From Zarea fungicola (lineage: Eukaryota > Ascomycota > Sordariomycetes > Hypocreales > Cordycipitaceae): DNA of 45,598 nucleotides. This document shows, one piece after another, positions 31,385 through 41,408 of this stretch. Location of the stretch: the NCBI GenBank assembly GCA_900169235.1, contig FWCC01000027.1, positions 1 to 45,598 on the forward strand. The letters are read 5' to 3'. The notes under the pieces are model-generated. The model was not told where the DNA came from. It did not search any database and was given only the letters and a program-made list of their open reading frames with translations. A program made the position numbers and the translations under genes. Position 1 is the first letter of the stretch. Each line of letters opens with the position of its first letter.

Positions 31385-31681
31385 CTATGAGATGCACTGG
31401 CAAGAGCTTGCAAATTGCCTCAGGTAGTGCCCGCATACTAGGTTCAAACGATATAACACATAGAGTGTATAGACCAGAAACACCAAAAGAAGAATCAGGA
31501 CCAGTCGGGCGCACACAGATAGCTCGTTCCAGTCTAGGAATACCGGCCAGTCTCTTTCCATCATCACCTCTTGACCACTATTGAGGGCATCATAGCTATT
31601 GAGTGGCATGTAATTACGTCCGTTCCTGTATTGGCCTATTAGTACCAACGCCCAGTACCAATAGAGGTAGGGACTTGCCAT
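31385..31681 (-). CDS. Small membrane protein candidate (98 aa)
   Basis: ATG 31681 opens a 98-codon frame. It has an aromatic N-terminus (MASPYLYWYWALVLIGQYRN), an acidic/polar middle and one clear transmembrane helix (ARLVLILLLVFLVYTLYVLY, about 58-77). It ends with a Cys-containing tail. I know no family. Its position in an AT-rich decayed zone makes a chance ORF possible, but the well-formed helix argues for a gene. Confidence 0.35.
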   Translation of the reverse strand: MASPYLYWYWALVLIGQYRNGRNYMPLNSYDALNSGQEVMMERDWPVFLDWNELSVCARLVLILLLVFLVYTLYVLYRLNLVCGHYLRQFASSCQCIS

Positions 31682-32129
31682 TGCAGCTTTGGTTTAATGG
31701 ATTCTGTCATGGTGGGAAGTGGTGCTACGTTACCTAAGTCATAGTTGGGAAGCTGACGTACTTTATATACCATTTTCTTGTCTTTATAGGTGCGTAACAG
31801 CTAAAGACAGCCTCCGTCGAGCTATTTCTGGACGCTTCTGATATAATGATGAAAGTTAGATTGTACTGTAAAACACTGCCGATGTAAGTGGAAACTAGCT
31901 CCCGCTATTGGTTCTTATTTATAAATTATAAAAGTTAATTCATTCTATGTTTTATTGCTGCGTAGACACCCTTCACTTCTTGATCCGTATCTATACACGA
32001 AACATTACCCATGTATGCGGTTTTAGCTCCCCAAACCGAACATCGTGATAAATGCCTGTGGCTTGTTCGCCCAGGCTCGGTTAAAAAATACGGCTTCTCC
32101 GTGTCCGGTGTCGCTCAGGAAGAAATAGA
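31682..32129. other. AT-rich interval without a clear gene
   Basis: A 60-codon frame at 32011-32193 overlaps the start of the decayed 37.3-kb paralogue and is probably a by-product of mutation. Otherwise nothing is supported. Confidence 0.4.
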
Positions 32130-32755
32130 GCGGGAAATAGTATATTCATGTCTTTCTAGTGATTTAAAATGCATTCGGAAAAGAATACTGTAACTAACTA
32201 ATTATGCTAGACATCGGTCGTTCTTGTATATTTTCCAGATATGGAAAAGAAGTTTGGAGATGACAACCAGGATCTTCCTCGAAATTTTGCTATGTGGAAT
32301 GAGAGGTATTTATTCGATGGTGATCAGACGAGCTTCGATACACTCCTCACGATTCAGGGTGCAATGAGTACGATACTTTCGACATCGGTCTGCAAGCGGC
32401 CGAATTACTAGATTCAGAATTTGGACAGGATAAAGGCAAGATAACCGAAATCGTGTTGGCTCGAAAGCAAAAGCATCCAAGTGCCAGGACCGTAAAGGAA
32501 TATGCGAGGGCGATCCAACCATTATATCAATTTTATAAAGGCGAGTTACCGAGCTGGGTGCAACTTGACATGAAAAAAGCTTTGGGAGCATACATAAAAA
32601 AAATCACCGTGTGCGTCACACCAAGGCTCGCTGGGCCGGTTTCTAAGCATGTGTCCGACACAACTGGCTTGCGAAGCCTCCAAACTGGAAGATAAAGCCC
32701 TTTCGCCAAGTCCCAAAGAAGGCGAGAGCTACCTCGGCAGCATCCATCTAGAACA
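32130..32755 (+). pseudogene. Mutated paralogue of the 37.3-kb orphan gene
   Basis: From GACATCGGTCGTTCTT (32208) on, the sequence aligns base for base with the intact gene at 37.3 kb: MEKKFGDDNQDLPRNFAMWN against MDKNFCNDNRDLPQNFAVWN. The frame then breaks near 32385, where one base is missing (ACATCGGTCTGC against ACGTACGACCTAC). It resumes as AELLDSEFGQDKGKITEIVL and RTVKEYARAIQPLYQFYKGE. Upstream, TGGCTAGC in the intact copy is TAACTAAC here, so G-to-A changes created stops. The combination of transitions and one indel fits RIP plus decay. No product is expected. Confidence 0.75.
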
Positions 32756-32977
32756 TAAACTTGGTCTGCGGCCCCCATTGTTTGCGCCACGTCAATCCAA
32801 CGCCGGGTCCGACTTTGCTCTTCAGTTGTCGCTATTCTTGAGCGCCGGACTGAACAAAGCTCTGGCAGCGAGGCTACCCACCTTCTACCGAATGTCAAGC
32901 CGGCCCTTTAACACTCAAAAAACCAGCTTCAAGTTGCTCAACAGTGGGTCACAAGATCCTTGCGTCCCAATATCAAC

Positions 32978-33424
32978 TCATCGCGCACTATGGCTTTTTG
33001 TCCTTATCTCGATAACGCCAAACTTGTCTATCAGAACATCGGCGTCCCTTGGCGCCCAGACCCGGTTTCGGATACGGCTTATATCCATACCACAAGGGTA
33101 TAGTTCCTCCATCTTAACACGATCTGCACTCTTGGACTTGCCATGTTGTAGACGCAACTGTTCGAAGAAGACGTAGGCAGTGTAATAAACGCCACACGTG
33201 TTGCCCCTTCTTGGGCCTTTCATAGCCAGGAAGCGACTCAGTTGGCCAACTTGGAACGTAGGGCAATCAGTGACATTTTCGGAGACAGCGCGCAGAAACG
33301 CTGCTTTGGACATGGCGGGTTTTTTGAGAAAATTCCTAATCTTTCGCCTGACAACATCACAAGTGTCAAAAACGGGTACATTACCATCGTTGGCAGTCGA
33401 ATAGCCGACCTCAACATTGTCCAT
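32978..33424 (-). CDS. DUF7726-like fungal protein
   Basis: ATG 33424, single exon, 148 aa. The sequence DTCDVVRRKIRNFLKKPAMS (about 20-39), then FLAMKGPRRGNTCGVYYTAY and VFFEQLRLQHGKSKS, matches the fungal domain I know as DUF7726. That domain has a C-D-x-[IV]-RRKI-x-x-F start, an FM...G...S-x-YxxA centre and an FFxxxR element followed by a Lys-rich stretch. The C-terminus (RNRVWAPRDADVLIDKFGVI) also agrees. The domain is predicted helical and of unknown function, possibly DNA-binding. The DUF number is from memory. The protein appears complete. It is convergent with the mutated gene at 32.1-32.8 kb. Confidence 0.65.
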   Translation of the reverse strand: MDNVEVGYSTANDGNVPVFDTCDVVRRKIRNFLKKPAMSKAAFLRAVSENVTDCPTFQVGQLSRFLAMKGPRRGNTCGVYYTAYVFFEQLRLQHGKSKSADRVKMEELYPCGMDISRIRNRVWAPRDADVLIDKFGVIEIRTKSHSAR

Positions 33425-35163
33425 GGCAGCATCTATGATTTATTCGCTTCAGCCTTGTTGATTGGGTAATTTCGGCAGTGCGTCGGAGAGCAGTGACCAT
33501 CATGTTGCGATGGCCGGCGAGAAAAGACTGCGCATCTGCACCTAGCCGCTTTATAGTGACCGAAGCAGCGTATGGCTAGTGCCGAGTGCGTAGACATTGT
33601 CCACTTTTGGCGTTGTCAATAAAGCTGGCTATGGTAGTAATAATGCAGATTAAAGGAGAATGAGGCTCGCGTGTTGAGCAATTGAAATAACAGTAAGAGC
33701 CGGTTTTCCACTCGCTGTGACGGTTGTAGGTTAGTAAGATGATCAGGACAGCTGCGCCCAGTTGTCTGGAAGGTTGCCCCAGCTTGATATAGTAGCACTC
33801 TCCCGACCGTTCTAAAAAGTCAAACTTCAATGTTTGCCCATGGAGTTCCGAAGAGTGAAGTCGCTGAAACCAATCTACCTCACAACTGCAAGATCAAGAC
33901 GACAGCCAAACTTCTCATGCCAATCCTGGCGGCCTGGCTCAATCTCTACAACTTCTGGGCCTAAACCAAGAACTTCATGGGTCTTCTCCCATATGCCAGA
34001 CGGGGAGATTGACCAGATATTACAGTTAATGGGGCAAGGAGGAATGACGTTGCAGGTATTGCAATACAACGTATTCCTGCTCGGCGGGTACTACGGCGCC
34101 AGGTCCCCCCCGAGCGGTCAAAGTCAAGATTCTACGAATACACGCCAAATCATCAAGAGATGGATACTGCGGTAAGACAAAGACCAAAGGAAAAGGTCAA
34201 GCAGCGCATCCAGTCGGTAAAGTCGAGGATCATATCAGCTGCGATCTCTGGGATTCACCCAACTTGTTGGCAATTATAGGTGTAGTTGCCCACTACGTTA
34301 TAGAGGCAGGATGGGCACTTGAACCTGCATTGGTTTACCCTCTGCAGCCACCTGCCCATTCAGTGCCCACATTTATTGGCCTCGGCGCTCTACTCACCAC
34401 AAGGCATCCCCTTTACGGGACAAGACGTTCTCCACAAGGAACAACATGAGGGGTGTATACTAAGTACCTCGCCTGCAAAACAGAAATGGAGTGCCAAACA
34501 AGACAGTGAATTCAAAGTCCCCTTCAACGATCCTGAGTACCTACCTTGGCGGCAACAATGCCCCACCGCAGCCACACGTCACAAAGCTACGGCGCTGCCG
34601 CTCGTGATGAAGCCTTTTTTGGTGTTTAGAATGGCTGCCGAAATAGAAGGCGCGATTGTCTTGCTTTGGCGCTTTACGCGAGGCTGTGTTGCCAGTTTGG
34701 GGAAGAAGCAATGATGTGATGGGCGTCGTTTGCTACAGTAACGTTTGTTCACTTGGGAATTAGGTAGTCTTTCATGCTACAAACATTTTCAATGCAACAC
34801 ATCATTAGCATCCCAGCGACTGGGTGGTGGACCGGCTGCCAAACAGGAGCAACCATCCAGCGCGGGACCCGTGCTGCGTCTTCGCCCCATTGTCACACTT
34901 CGAGCTCCCCTAACTAAGTTAGTGGCGCTTTCGCCATCCCTGTTCAAGAATATTGTGAACACTGGCCCCGCCCCCGGTTGTCTCGAAGGACGCAGATACT
35001 TGGCGTACAAGTTCTCTTTGGCACCGGCAGCCTTCTGCTGGCCACGACCACGCACCAGCACTGTCAAGTCGGTGTGCTCTGGCGTGTCCAGCTATGCGTA
35101 GAGTCGATTTTGTACAGACCTCCGCAAGTTCAGCATCTCAATCGATAATTATTGGATTTCAGA
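33425..35163. other. 1.7-kb interval without a supported gene
   Basis: Several open frames overlap on both strands (33834-34175, 34319-34714, 34745-35101 and their complements) with no recognisable domain. A minus-strand stretch at about 33880-34060 (GIWEKTHEVLGLGPEVVEIE) reads somewhat protein-like and could be an exon fragment. I make no gene call. Confidence 0.35.
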
Positions 35164-35742
35164 ATGCACCTGGGCAATTTTTTGAACCACCCACCACGCA
35201 GAGCTGAAGTGGCTAAGATGCACAACGAGATAATTCACTACGCCGATGAATTCTGGGAGTACGAAGGCTTCAAGTGGCTCAAGGGGGGCATTCTATGCCT
35301 GGAACTGCAGCTTTTGAGTTCGAACGAGAAAACTACGTTGGTACGCGAGATAGCGTTGGTCCGCGAGATAGACGTGCACCGTGATAATCCTGGCCTTCCC
35401 AGGCTATGGTTTGCCATTGGCCGACCCGAGCCTGAGAATGGAAAGTACGAACCTCTGAGGATTCTTGAGAAGACAAAGAATGGGCGGTTCAGAGTGCAAT
35501 GGACCGGTTTCGACGAGAAAAGCGCAACATTAGAGTCGGTGAAGAAAATGCGCCGAATCGCCCCGGAATTGGTAAAAGAGTACTGGAACACGCACATTCC
35601 TACAAAACGTCCTAAAAAACATCCTACAAAACGTCCTGCAAACGTCCTACAAAACGTCCTACAGAACGCCCAGTCGAGGTGTCTAAGCTCAGGTGTGGGA
35701 ACAATGCCTGCAGCGGCGCTTCCATGCTGCGACAGCGGGTAG
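35164..35742 (+). CDS. Chromodomain protein
   Basis: ATG 35164 gives 192 aa. A TTTCAG precedes it, so an upstream exon may exist. Residues about 95-142 form a chromodomain: YEPLRILEKTKNGRFRVQWT, GFDEKSATLESV, then RIAPELVKEYWNTH. The methyl-lysine cage positions Tyr95, Trp113 and Phe116 are aromatic, but the usual TWEP is TLES. The N-terminal 90 residues (HNEIIHYADEFWEYEGFKWL, LVREIALVREIDVHRD) are unfamiliar. The tail is basic and built from 12-bp DNA repeats (TKRPKKHPTKRP). It probably binds modified histone tails in chromatin. No integrase or reverse transcriptase is nearby, so it is not an obvious retrotransposon piece. Confidence 0.6.
   Translation: MHLGNFLNHPPRRAEVAKMHNEIIHYADEFWEYEGFKWLKGGILCLELQLLSSNEKTTLVREIALVREIDVHRDNPGLPRLWFAIGRPEPENGKYEPLRILEKTKNGRFRVQWTGFDEKSATLESVKKMRRIAPELVKEYWNTHIPTKRPKKHPTKRPANVLQNVLQNAQSRCLSSGVGTMPAAALPCCDSG
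35599..35671 (+). repeat. 12-bp minisatellite in chromodomain gene 3' end
   Basis: About six imperfect copies of CCTACAAAACGT. One copy has lost a base (CCTGCAAACGT), which changes the repeat's encoded pattern from TKRP to NVLQ. Confidence 0.8.
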
Positions 35743-36240
35743 ACATTCCCTGCAACTGAGTCCAAGGTTGGTATGTGCTTGAATGAGTTTCGGCCCACGC
35801 GAAGTCGTCACGTTTCTGGTGGGAGGCAAAAATGGCAGGGAGGGAATAGGAGTTCTCGCGCATTGCGACATGGAAAACGGGTAAGGCGAACTTTACACAT
35901 GGGCAAGCAAAAGGCGTCACATTGACGAGCAATGGTTTTATCAAGGATACATATACTCATAGCAGTAATGACAAGGACATTAGCCAATTACCTGCGTTTT
36001 CCTATTTTCTCGCTGCCTCCGGCCGCCCCTGTGTCTAAAACACCCGTTATAACTTGGGACTAGGGCATTAAAAGTGTTGGGCACCATCCACAGCTTCTTC
36101 TTCCCAATCCTTCAACCCAGTCTTGATTTCTCGACCTTCTGGTTTTCGAAAATATATTTTCTCCTTGTGGCCATACGTCTCGACCCAGGTAGATATGCCT
36201 GACTCGGATGAGCCCGGTTCCCTACTGGTAGCGGGCAACA
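35743..36240. other. Gene-free interval
   Basis: No supported feature; short overlapping frames only. Confidence 0.5.
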
Positions 36241-36245
36241 CAACG

Positions 36246-36850
36246 CATTATTGAGTTGTGTTAAATCGCGATCGGCTCGTAGATGATCGACTTCCTTTTG
36301 TAGAGGAGCCAAATGATTGTTGAGAACGCTTTGGGCGTGTGGCATCCGTAGTAAAACTTGACGTAAAACTCGATAGAATGCTCATTGAGGGGTTCTCGGT
36401 CCCTGAAGCTTTGTGATCTTCGTCTGGATTCTCCAACTCATCAGAGGAGTGCCTCTGCTGCGGCATAGTGGGTGCCTCACCATTATCTCTACGGTTTTCG
36501 ACATAACTATTGGCCATTTGTCATCATGGTAATCTTGCCATGTTGTGGCTTGTAATTGAATCACGGACGCTTTGTGTAATGTCCCGACTTGTCTCGGCAG
36601 CATCTTCCGCTGTAGTGAGTGTACGGTCCGAGCCCTCTTCCACGGGTAGCCCTCTCACGCTACTGACGAGACCAACGAAATCTTGGATGAGAGATTCGGC
36701 ATTAATCCGTCACTCTCCGCTAATGCTACAATCCTCTGAGATTTTGGTCTCGAGAAAATGCATCGTCTCCTCGCTTATTATTCTCGGTCGGCCGGCCGTC
36801 TTCTGCTTCGGGGCACAAGGTTGCCGTATTGTACGTGGTTTCGCCTCAAC
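36246..36850 (-). pseudogene. Decayed minus-strand coding remnant
   Basis: One minus-strand frame reads through several stops but looks protein-like between them: TAGRPRIISEETMHFLETKI, then NAESLIQDFVGLVSSVRGLP, TTAEDAAETSRDITQSVRDS and, after two stops, MANSYVENRRDNGEAPTMPQ. Phase is kept across the stops. This suggests an old gene inactivated by point mutations, or short exons with missed introns. The family is not recognised; GRPRI could be AT-hook-like or part of a helix-turn-helix linker. Confidence 0.35.
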
Positions 36851-37274
36851 CTGCGAATGGTATATCTTGGGCGGCAAACAGCGTAGGATATTTCCTTATC
36901 AGATAATGGGCGTTGAATGGAGCAGATATCCGTAGACAATCTATTTCACTCATTGGCAGCGACATAGTTGCAATGATCAGCTGTTTAGTTACAGCTACAA
37001 ATGGATGCAAGTGTGACTGTGTCCAAATGGGATGGAGACTGGCCGAACCAACTTCTGGCATCTTTGACTTTTTTGGTATTTATTTCAGCCAAAATCGGCA
37101 GGCTTAAGTAGTTTACTCCAACAGTGGACATTACTTATCACACTGTGCGAAGGCACACGGGCTCGTGCCTAGAACAACTATACAAACATCCGTTGATCAT
37201 TCATTTCGGCCGGCACAGTATTAATAATGGACACGCATTCTGGGCACTAAAAAGTCTCGCGGCCGCATCTTGAA
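36851..37274. other. Upstream region of the 37.3-kb gene
   Basis: No gene; presumably holds the promoter of the orphan gene. No clear motif. Confidence 0.35.
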
Positions 37275-38030
37275 ATGGCCGGTACTAGTGACAGCCACGA
37301 ACCAGACCACCAAAGTTTTGTGAATCATGTGTGCACGTATAAAGCCCTGACTAGAGATGTTGATTGCAGCACTGAGTACTGCAATACCGACTACTGGATA
37401 TTCGAAATTGTTGTTCTCGCACCAGGCTATAGGCTCTCCAAAAACGACATTTCCTGGCTAGCAGGCCAGTTCTGTGAGACATCCGTCGTTCTTATCCATT
37501 ATCCGGACATGGATAAGAACTTTTGCAACGATAACCGGGATCTCCCTCAAAATTTTGCGGTTTGGAATGAGATGTATCTGGTCGACAGTGAACAGACGAG
37601 CTTCGCGACACGCCTCACGTTGCAGGGTGCCATGAGTACAATACTTTCGACGTACGACCTACAATCGGCCGAATTAGTAGACCCAGAGTTTGGACGGGAT
37701 GAAGACACGATGATTGAAATCTTGTCGGCTCGAAAGCGAGCCCCTCCAAGGGCTGGGACCATAAGGGAATATTGGAGGGCAGTCGAACCATTCTATCGAT
37801 TTTATAAACAGTTGCCGAGCTGGCTGCAGCTGGACATAGAAAGGGCTTTGAAGATATATATAGCGGACAGCCGCCTGTGCACGTCACGCCAGGGCTTGCT
37901 GGATCAGTTCGTACGCATCTATCGTGCGTCGCTGGGGGCCTCGCAAGAATCCAAATCAGAAGATGTAGCACCCTCACAAGTTCCCAGAACAAGGCGAAAA
38001 CTACCTCGACAGCGGCCGTCTGCAAAATAG
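37275..38030 (+). CDS. Orphan 251-aa protein with mutated paralogue
   Basis: ATG 37275 (MAGTSDSHEP), single exon. The N-terminal half has an alpha/beta look (YWIFEIVVLAPGYRL, SVVLIHYPDMDKNF). The C-terminal half is helical (QGAMSTILSTYDLQSAELV; EYWRAVEPFYRFYKQLPSWL; RALKIYIAD) and ends in a basic tail (RTRRKLPRQRPSAK). I recognise no domain. A damaged copy lies at 32.1-32.8 kb in the same orientation, so this family was duplicated inside the element. This is the intact member and has no internal stop. Retention of one clean copy suggests it was functional until recently. Confidence 0.65.
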   Translation: MAGTSDSHEPDHQSFVNHVCTYKALTRDVDCSTEYCNTDYWIFEIVVLAPGYRLSKNDISWLAGQFCETSVVLIHYPDMDKNFCNDNRDLPQNFAVWNEMYLVDSEQTSFATRLTLQGAMSTILSTYDLQSAELVDPEFGRDEDTMIEILSARKRAPPRAGTIREYWRAVEPFYRFYKQLPSWLQLDIERALKIYIADSRLCTSRQGLLDQFVRIYRASLGASQESKSEDVAPSQVPRTRRKLPRQRPSAK

Positions 38031-38793
38031 CCTTGTTCATCCAATGACCCGGCGGAGCTACGTATCCGCTACCGTTTCGTTATTCATGCTCGGTCATGTC
38101 TATTCAGCTATTATAGCCGGCTTTTGACTATAAACGGCTCTTGTCATCTCCCGCGATGACAATGCTGGAATATGCATTTCCACCGTAACCCTTCGCGCCA
38201 ACAGAGTTTCTCTACTTCAATCAGGATATCCCATCAAACCTGTTGTACAAATATATACCTATGAGGTACTGCTGCTGGGCCAATAAATGGCTGATGCCAG
38301 TACGTCGTGAAGATGGATGGGCTATCAGCACTAGACAGACATTTCCCTTCTCATCCAGATGGTGAGTTACAATATATTAGGTTTTTACGCGCCAGAGGCG
38401 ATGGTATAAGCTACAACACTAGTAGACGAATCGTTTCGCCTCTGAATCCATGTCGACTTGTGGAAGCACAGGGAGCAACGGCAGTGACACAAATAGTCCT
38501 CTCAGAGCGACAGAGGACAAAATCGGTGTGAAGGGAGTAGTCGTAGCGTAGATGAATCGCAATAGACCAGTTTGCTGTGAAAGCTAGGTCGCCTGCAGCA
38601 CCGGAAAGTGTGACTGCCACGATCTGTCTAGCAATTGAGCGTCAATAGAAATGTACGTCTCTCTACACATTACAAACGTGGCGGCCGCGCGCCGTCAGAA
38701 TTCCCAGCCTCTCAGCCGCTTCGTGCCCTGGCCCGACACAAGTCGTTGAGCTTGACTTTCTACGCGTGCGAGGTGTGCTAGAATTCGAAAGGG
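38031..38793. other. Gene-free interval
   Basis: No supported gene between the orphan gene and the HNH pseudogene; short frames only. Confidence 0.5.
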
Positions 38794-40014
38794 CTAACAG
38801 CCCGGCAAGGTGTAGAGCCAGCCGTCAGCAGTGGAGAGGTGAAGGTTTTCTTCAACGCCGTCCCTGTCTTGCCATGGTTCGCCAACTAAATTTCCTCGAA
38901 CTGCAGACATCATATCCGACGTAGACTTTGCATTCTCGTCCCAATCATGCAGCGAAGCGTCAGCGTCTTTAGGGAGTGTAGAGGGTGAGCGCGAGAGTGA
39001 ACTGCCACGGTCCGTGTCCGCTAGAGAGAATGCAGAAGGGCTCTTTGATGATGAAGATCGTCTACGTTTCCGGCCTCTGCGCGAACCGCCATCACTACTT
39101 GTATCGTTGAAGTAGTGCTCCGGGGAGTCAACGGCGGATGTACCGTCGCGACGGCGCTTGCTGGGGCTGGGAGTCCTGATATTTCGCGGCGCTAGCTGGG
39201 TTTTGTACTGCGTACCAGTCAGCATACCTCTCTCGCGACCCATGTCGGCTGAGAAGCAGAAGTGTGCGTTTCCAACCCGATAATGTGAAGGTGCTAAGCA
39301 TGGATTGTCCACATAAATCGTGCAAGGAGAAACTCTACCGAAATGCCTCTAAGAGGTCGTAGAGGAACGTTGTGATAACAGTCCGCAATTTCTTCCTGTG
39401 CTGTTCCATGTAAAACATGCGTGACCCATACGCCATTTTGCAAGGCGTCGCGCGTCAAAGATAGTATGGACGTCGGACCGGAGCAAAATTGTATTCCTCG
39501 GGTCGTCAGGTGTGCCTTTTTCTTCCCATGCCGAATATTGAAACATGGAATTTGGGGTGTACCACAATTCCTCTGATTTGGGGAGAAGATGAGCTACTTG
39601 GGTGCCGTGAGTGGATTGCGTCAAACGACAGGAGACATCTCGGCTTAAGACGACACCAGAACAGGTTGTCTCCCGAGGTTGACCGGTCGCTTCGGGAATT
39701 TCCAAAGTCTCAGACGTCCACGGACGCAATGACTTGTTGTACTTGAACTCGGAACTGCCGAAGTTTGCAACGACGTCGTAATCGGGCATGCCTGGAAAAC
39801 GAAAGTAGTAGTCCGATTCAAACAGTATGTCGTCCAACCCAAAATTGACCGCTGGACCATCCCGGGCCAGGGAAAAGAATCCATCAGGCGGGAAGTCTGC
39901 CAAGACGCTACAGGCGGTGTGTGCTGTCTCATGGTGAATACCACCTTCGTCAAATGCCGACAGTGATATGAGTGTCTGGATATGCGGGGTGGCGCAGGCG
40001 AACCTTTGGCACAC
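38794..40014 (-). pseudogene. Frameshifted HNH nuclease paralogue
   Basis: Minus-strand relative of the HNH gene at 18-20 kb. It keeps the N-terminal domain (TACSVLADF...DDILFESDYYFRF) and a good HNH_2 core: SRDVSCRLTQ, VAHLLPKSEELWYTPNSMF, LLRSDVHTIFDARR. Near 39435, at an A-run, the frame shifts. The expected continuation (QNGVWVTHVLHGTAQEE, CYHNVPLRPLRGIS, FLLARFMWTI) lies in the next frame and ends at a stop. The basic tail typical of the family (PSPSKRRR, RRGRKRRRSSSSK, residues from 39312 on) is in yet another frame. No in-frame ATG exists near 40014. A truncated protein with an intact HNH motif but no C-terminus could still be made. Confidence 0.7.
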
Positions 40015-40793
40015 GGCCGGTGTGAAGCTCAGGAAGAGGCTCCGGATGCGCTGGCTTCCGGTAGGGGGAGCGAAGTGTTACTTGTCGCTCTTGGGCCATT
40101 TTGTGAATGAGGACTTGTTGTCTTTTTGTCGACGCACCATGAGTTGACGTGTCGTGCAGACGAAGGCAGCAGAATAGTTACCCGTGGCTGTGAAATTTCA
40201 CGGGTACCCGCATGGATTATGTAAGTCGCACCGTGGGCCTATTAGCTCCCGGCCACATCGGTTTGCCGCCGGTTGTATTTCGACGGAGCAACTACACACG
40301 AACTACTCACGAGACAGACCATTAGACGCATCCTAATTAAAAGTAGGTACATGGGCTACAGGAAAATTATCCAATTATTGTGCATACCTATGTTTTACAT
40401 GAGAACCTAACTAGCCTACTACCTAATGGGGCTCTTGTTGTTGTTGCTACCCTAGATCTCCATGTGCGTCTCTTGACTTCAGCATCGACAGGGACCTGAG
40501 CGGCCATTAGCCGCTGGACGCAAAATAAAATACAGATGTCCGCATCGATGGTTGCGCCCGTAAATGGTAGGTAAGGATATATGGTCAAGCTTGCTGGCTG
40601 TAGCCCTCTACGATGACAATGCAGACGCTAGGTTGCTAAATTACTCAAGTATCACTGTAGATATCTGTGCCTGTATATGATCCATTCATTAGAACGAATA
40701 TCCAGACGAGGTAGCTGCTCCCATAATCCATGGGAAACGACAGAAACTCTTCATGGCCCGATGTCCGCCGGCCTTACTTTCTTCTCGCCAACC
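40015..40793. other. Gene-free interval
   Basis: No supported gene. A GTTGTTGTTGTT-like run lies near 40435. Confidence 0.5.
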
Positions 40794-41408
40794 TTATCTC
40801 TGTACCACTGCTTCCAATGGTACAGAAATATAAAATTTGCGCAATGTCCCCCTGCCCTCCACATCTCCCCTACCCTGCCAATAACGAAAGTTGACGAAAC
40901 CAAGGGCAAATGATGTTCGCACAAATTCTTGGCTTGTTTCAGTTTCTTCCACATAGTTTTGTATGCTGGCCAGAACATTTTTAATATCCTGGGTGGCAAT
41001 CTCGAGGTTGTTATTCCGAACAGTATTCTTGAGCAGGCTGCACACCAGCGACGCACCTTGGTCCAGGTCTGTTTGCGTAGAGGCGAAGGCGATAAATTGG
41101 ACCCCGGCAATGCTGGATCGCAAGACAGAGATAGGGTCGTCTTTGCGGAGGCGCATTCTCAACAGAGCAGAAATTAGCGCCCGATGCAGCATCTCGTGCA
41201 GAGGTTCCTCATGACTCCCGACCCGGTTGATCACTGCGCCAAATAGCTCACATGCTTCGAGAGTGGGAATTTGGTTGATCGTCTGCAGCGCTCTTAGTGT
41301 ATCTAGCAACTGCGCGCCACGGCGGTGGAAAATTAGACCTCGTGCCACCCTGTATATGTAGTATAGCACAGCAAAGCCAAAGGCGGAGCGGAGAGCGACG
41401 GTCCACAT
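40794..41408 (-). CDS. Membrane-anchored helical protein, unknown
   Basis: Codon 41423 is GTG; the first in-frame ATG is 41408 (MWTVALRSAF), giving 204 aa. Residues about 2-20 form a hydrophobic helix (ALRSAFGFAVLYYIYRVARG) that would act as a signal anchor, followed by RR. The remainder is helical and soluble (LEACELFGAVINRVGSHEEP; MLHRALISALLRMRL; LVCSLLKNTV; IATQDIKNVLASIQNYVEET). No family is recognised. The last 30 residues look less regular, so the 3' end may contain a missed intron. Confidence 0.5.
   Translation of the reverse strand: MWTVALRSAFGFAVLYYIYRVARGLIFHRRGAQLLDTLRALQTINQIPTLEACELFGAVINRVGSHEEPLHEMLHRALISALLRMRLRKDDPISVLRSSIAGVQFIAFASTQTDLDQGASLVCSLLKNTVRNNNLEIATQDIKNVLASIQNYVEETETSQEFVRTSFALGFVNFRYWQGRGDVEGRGTLRKFYISVPLEAVVQR

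Noticed and set aside
32011..32193. 60-aa ORF upstream of the mutated orphan paralogue
   Set aside because: At first it looked like a first exon with a TTTTCCAG acceptor, but alignment with the intact gene shows the supposed intron is mutated coding sequence.
35238..35798. 186-aa minus-strand ORF
   Set aside because: Antisense shadow of the chromodomain gene; it reads the complement of its minisatellite.
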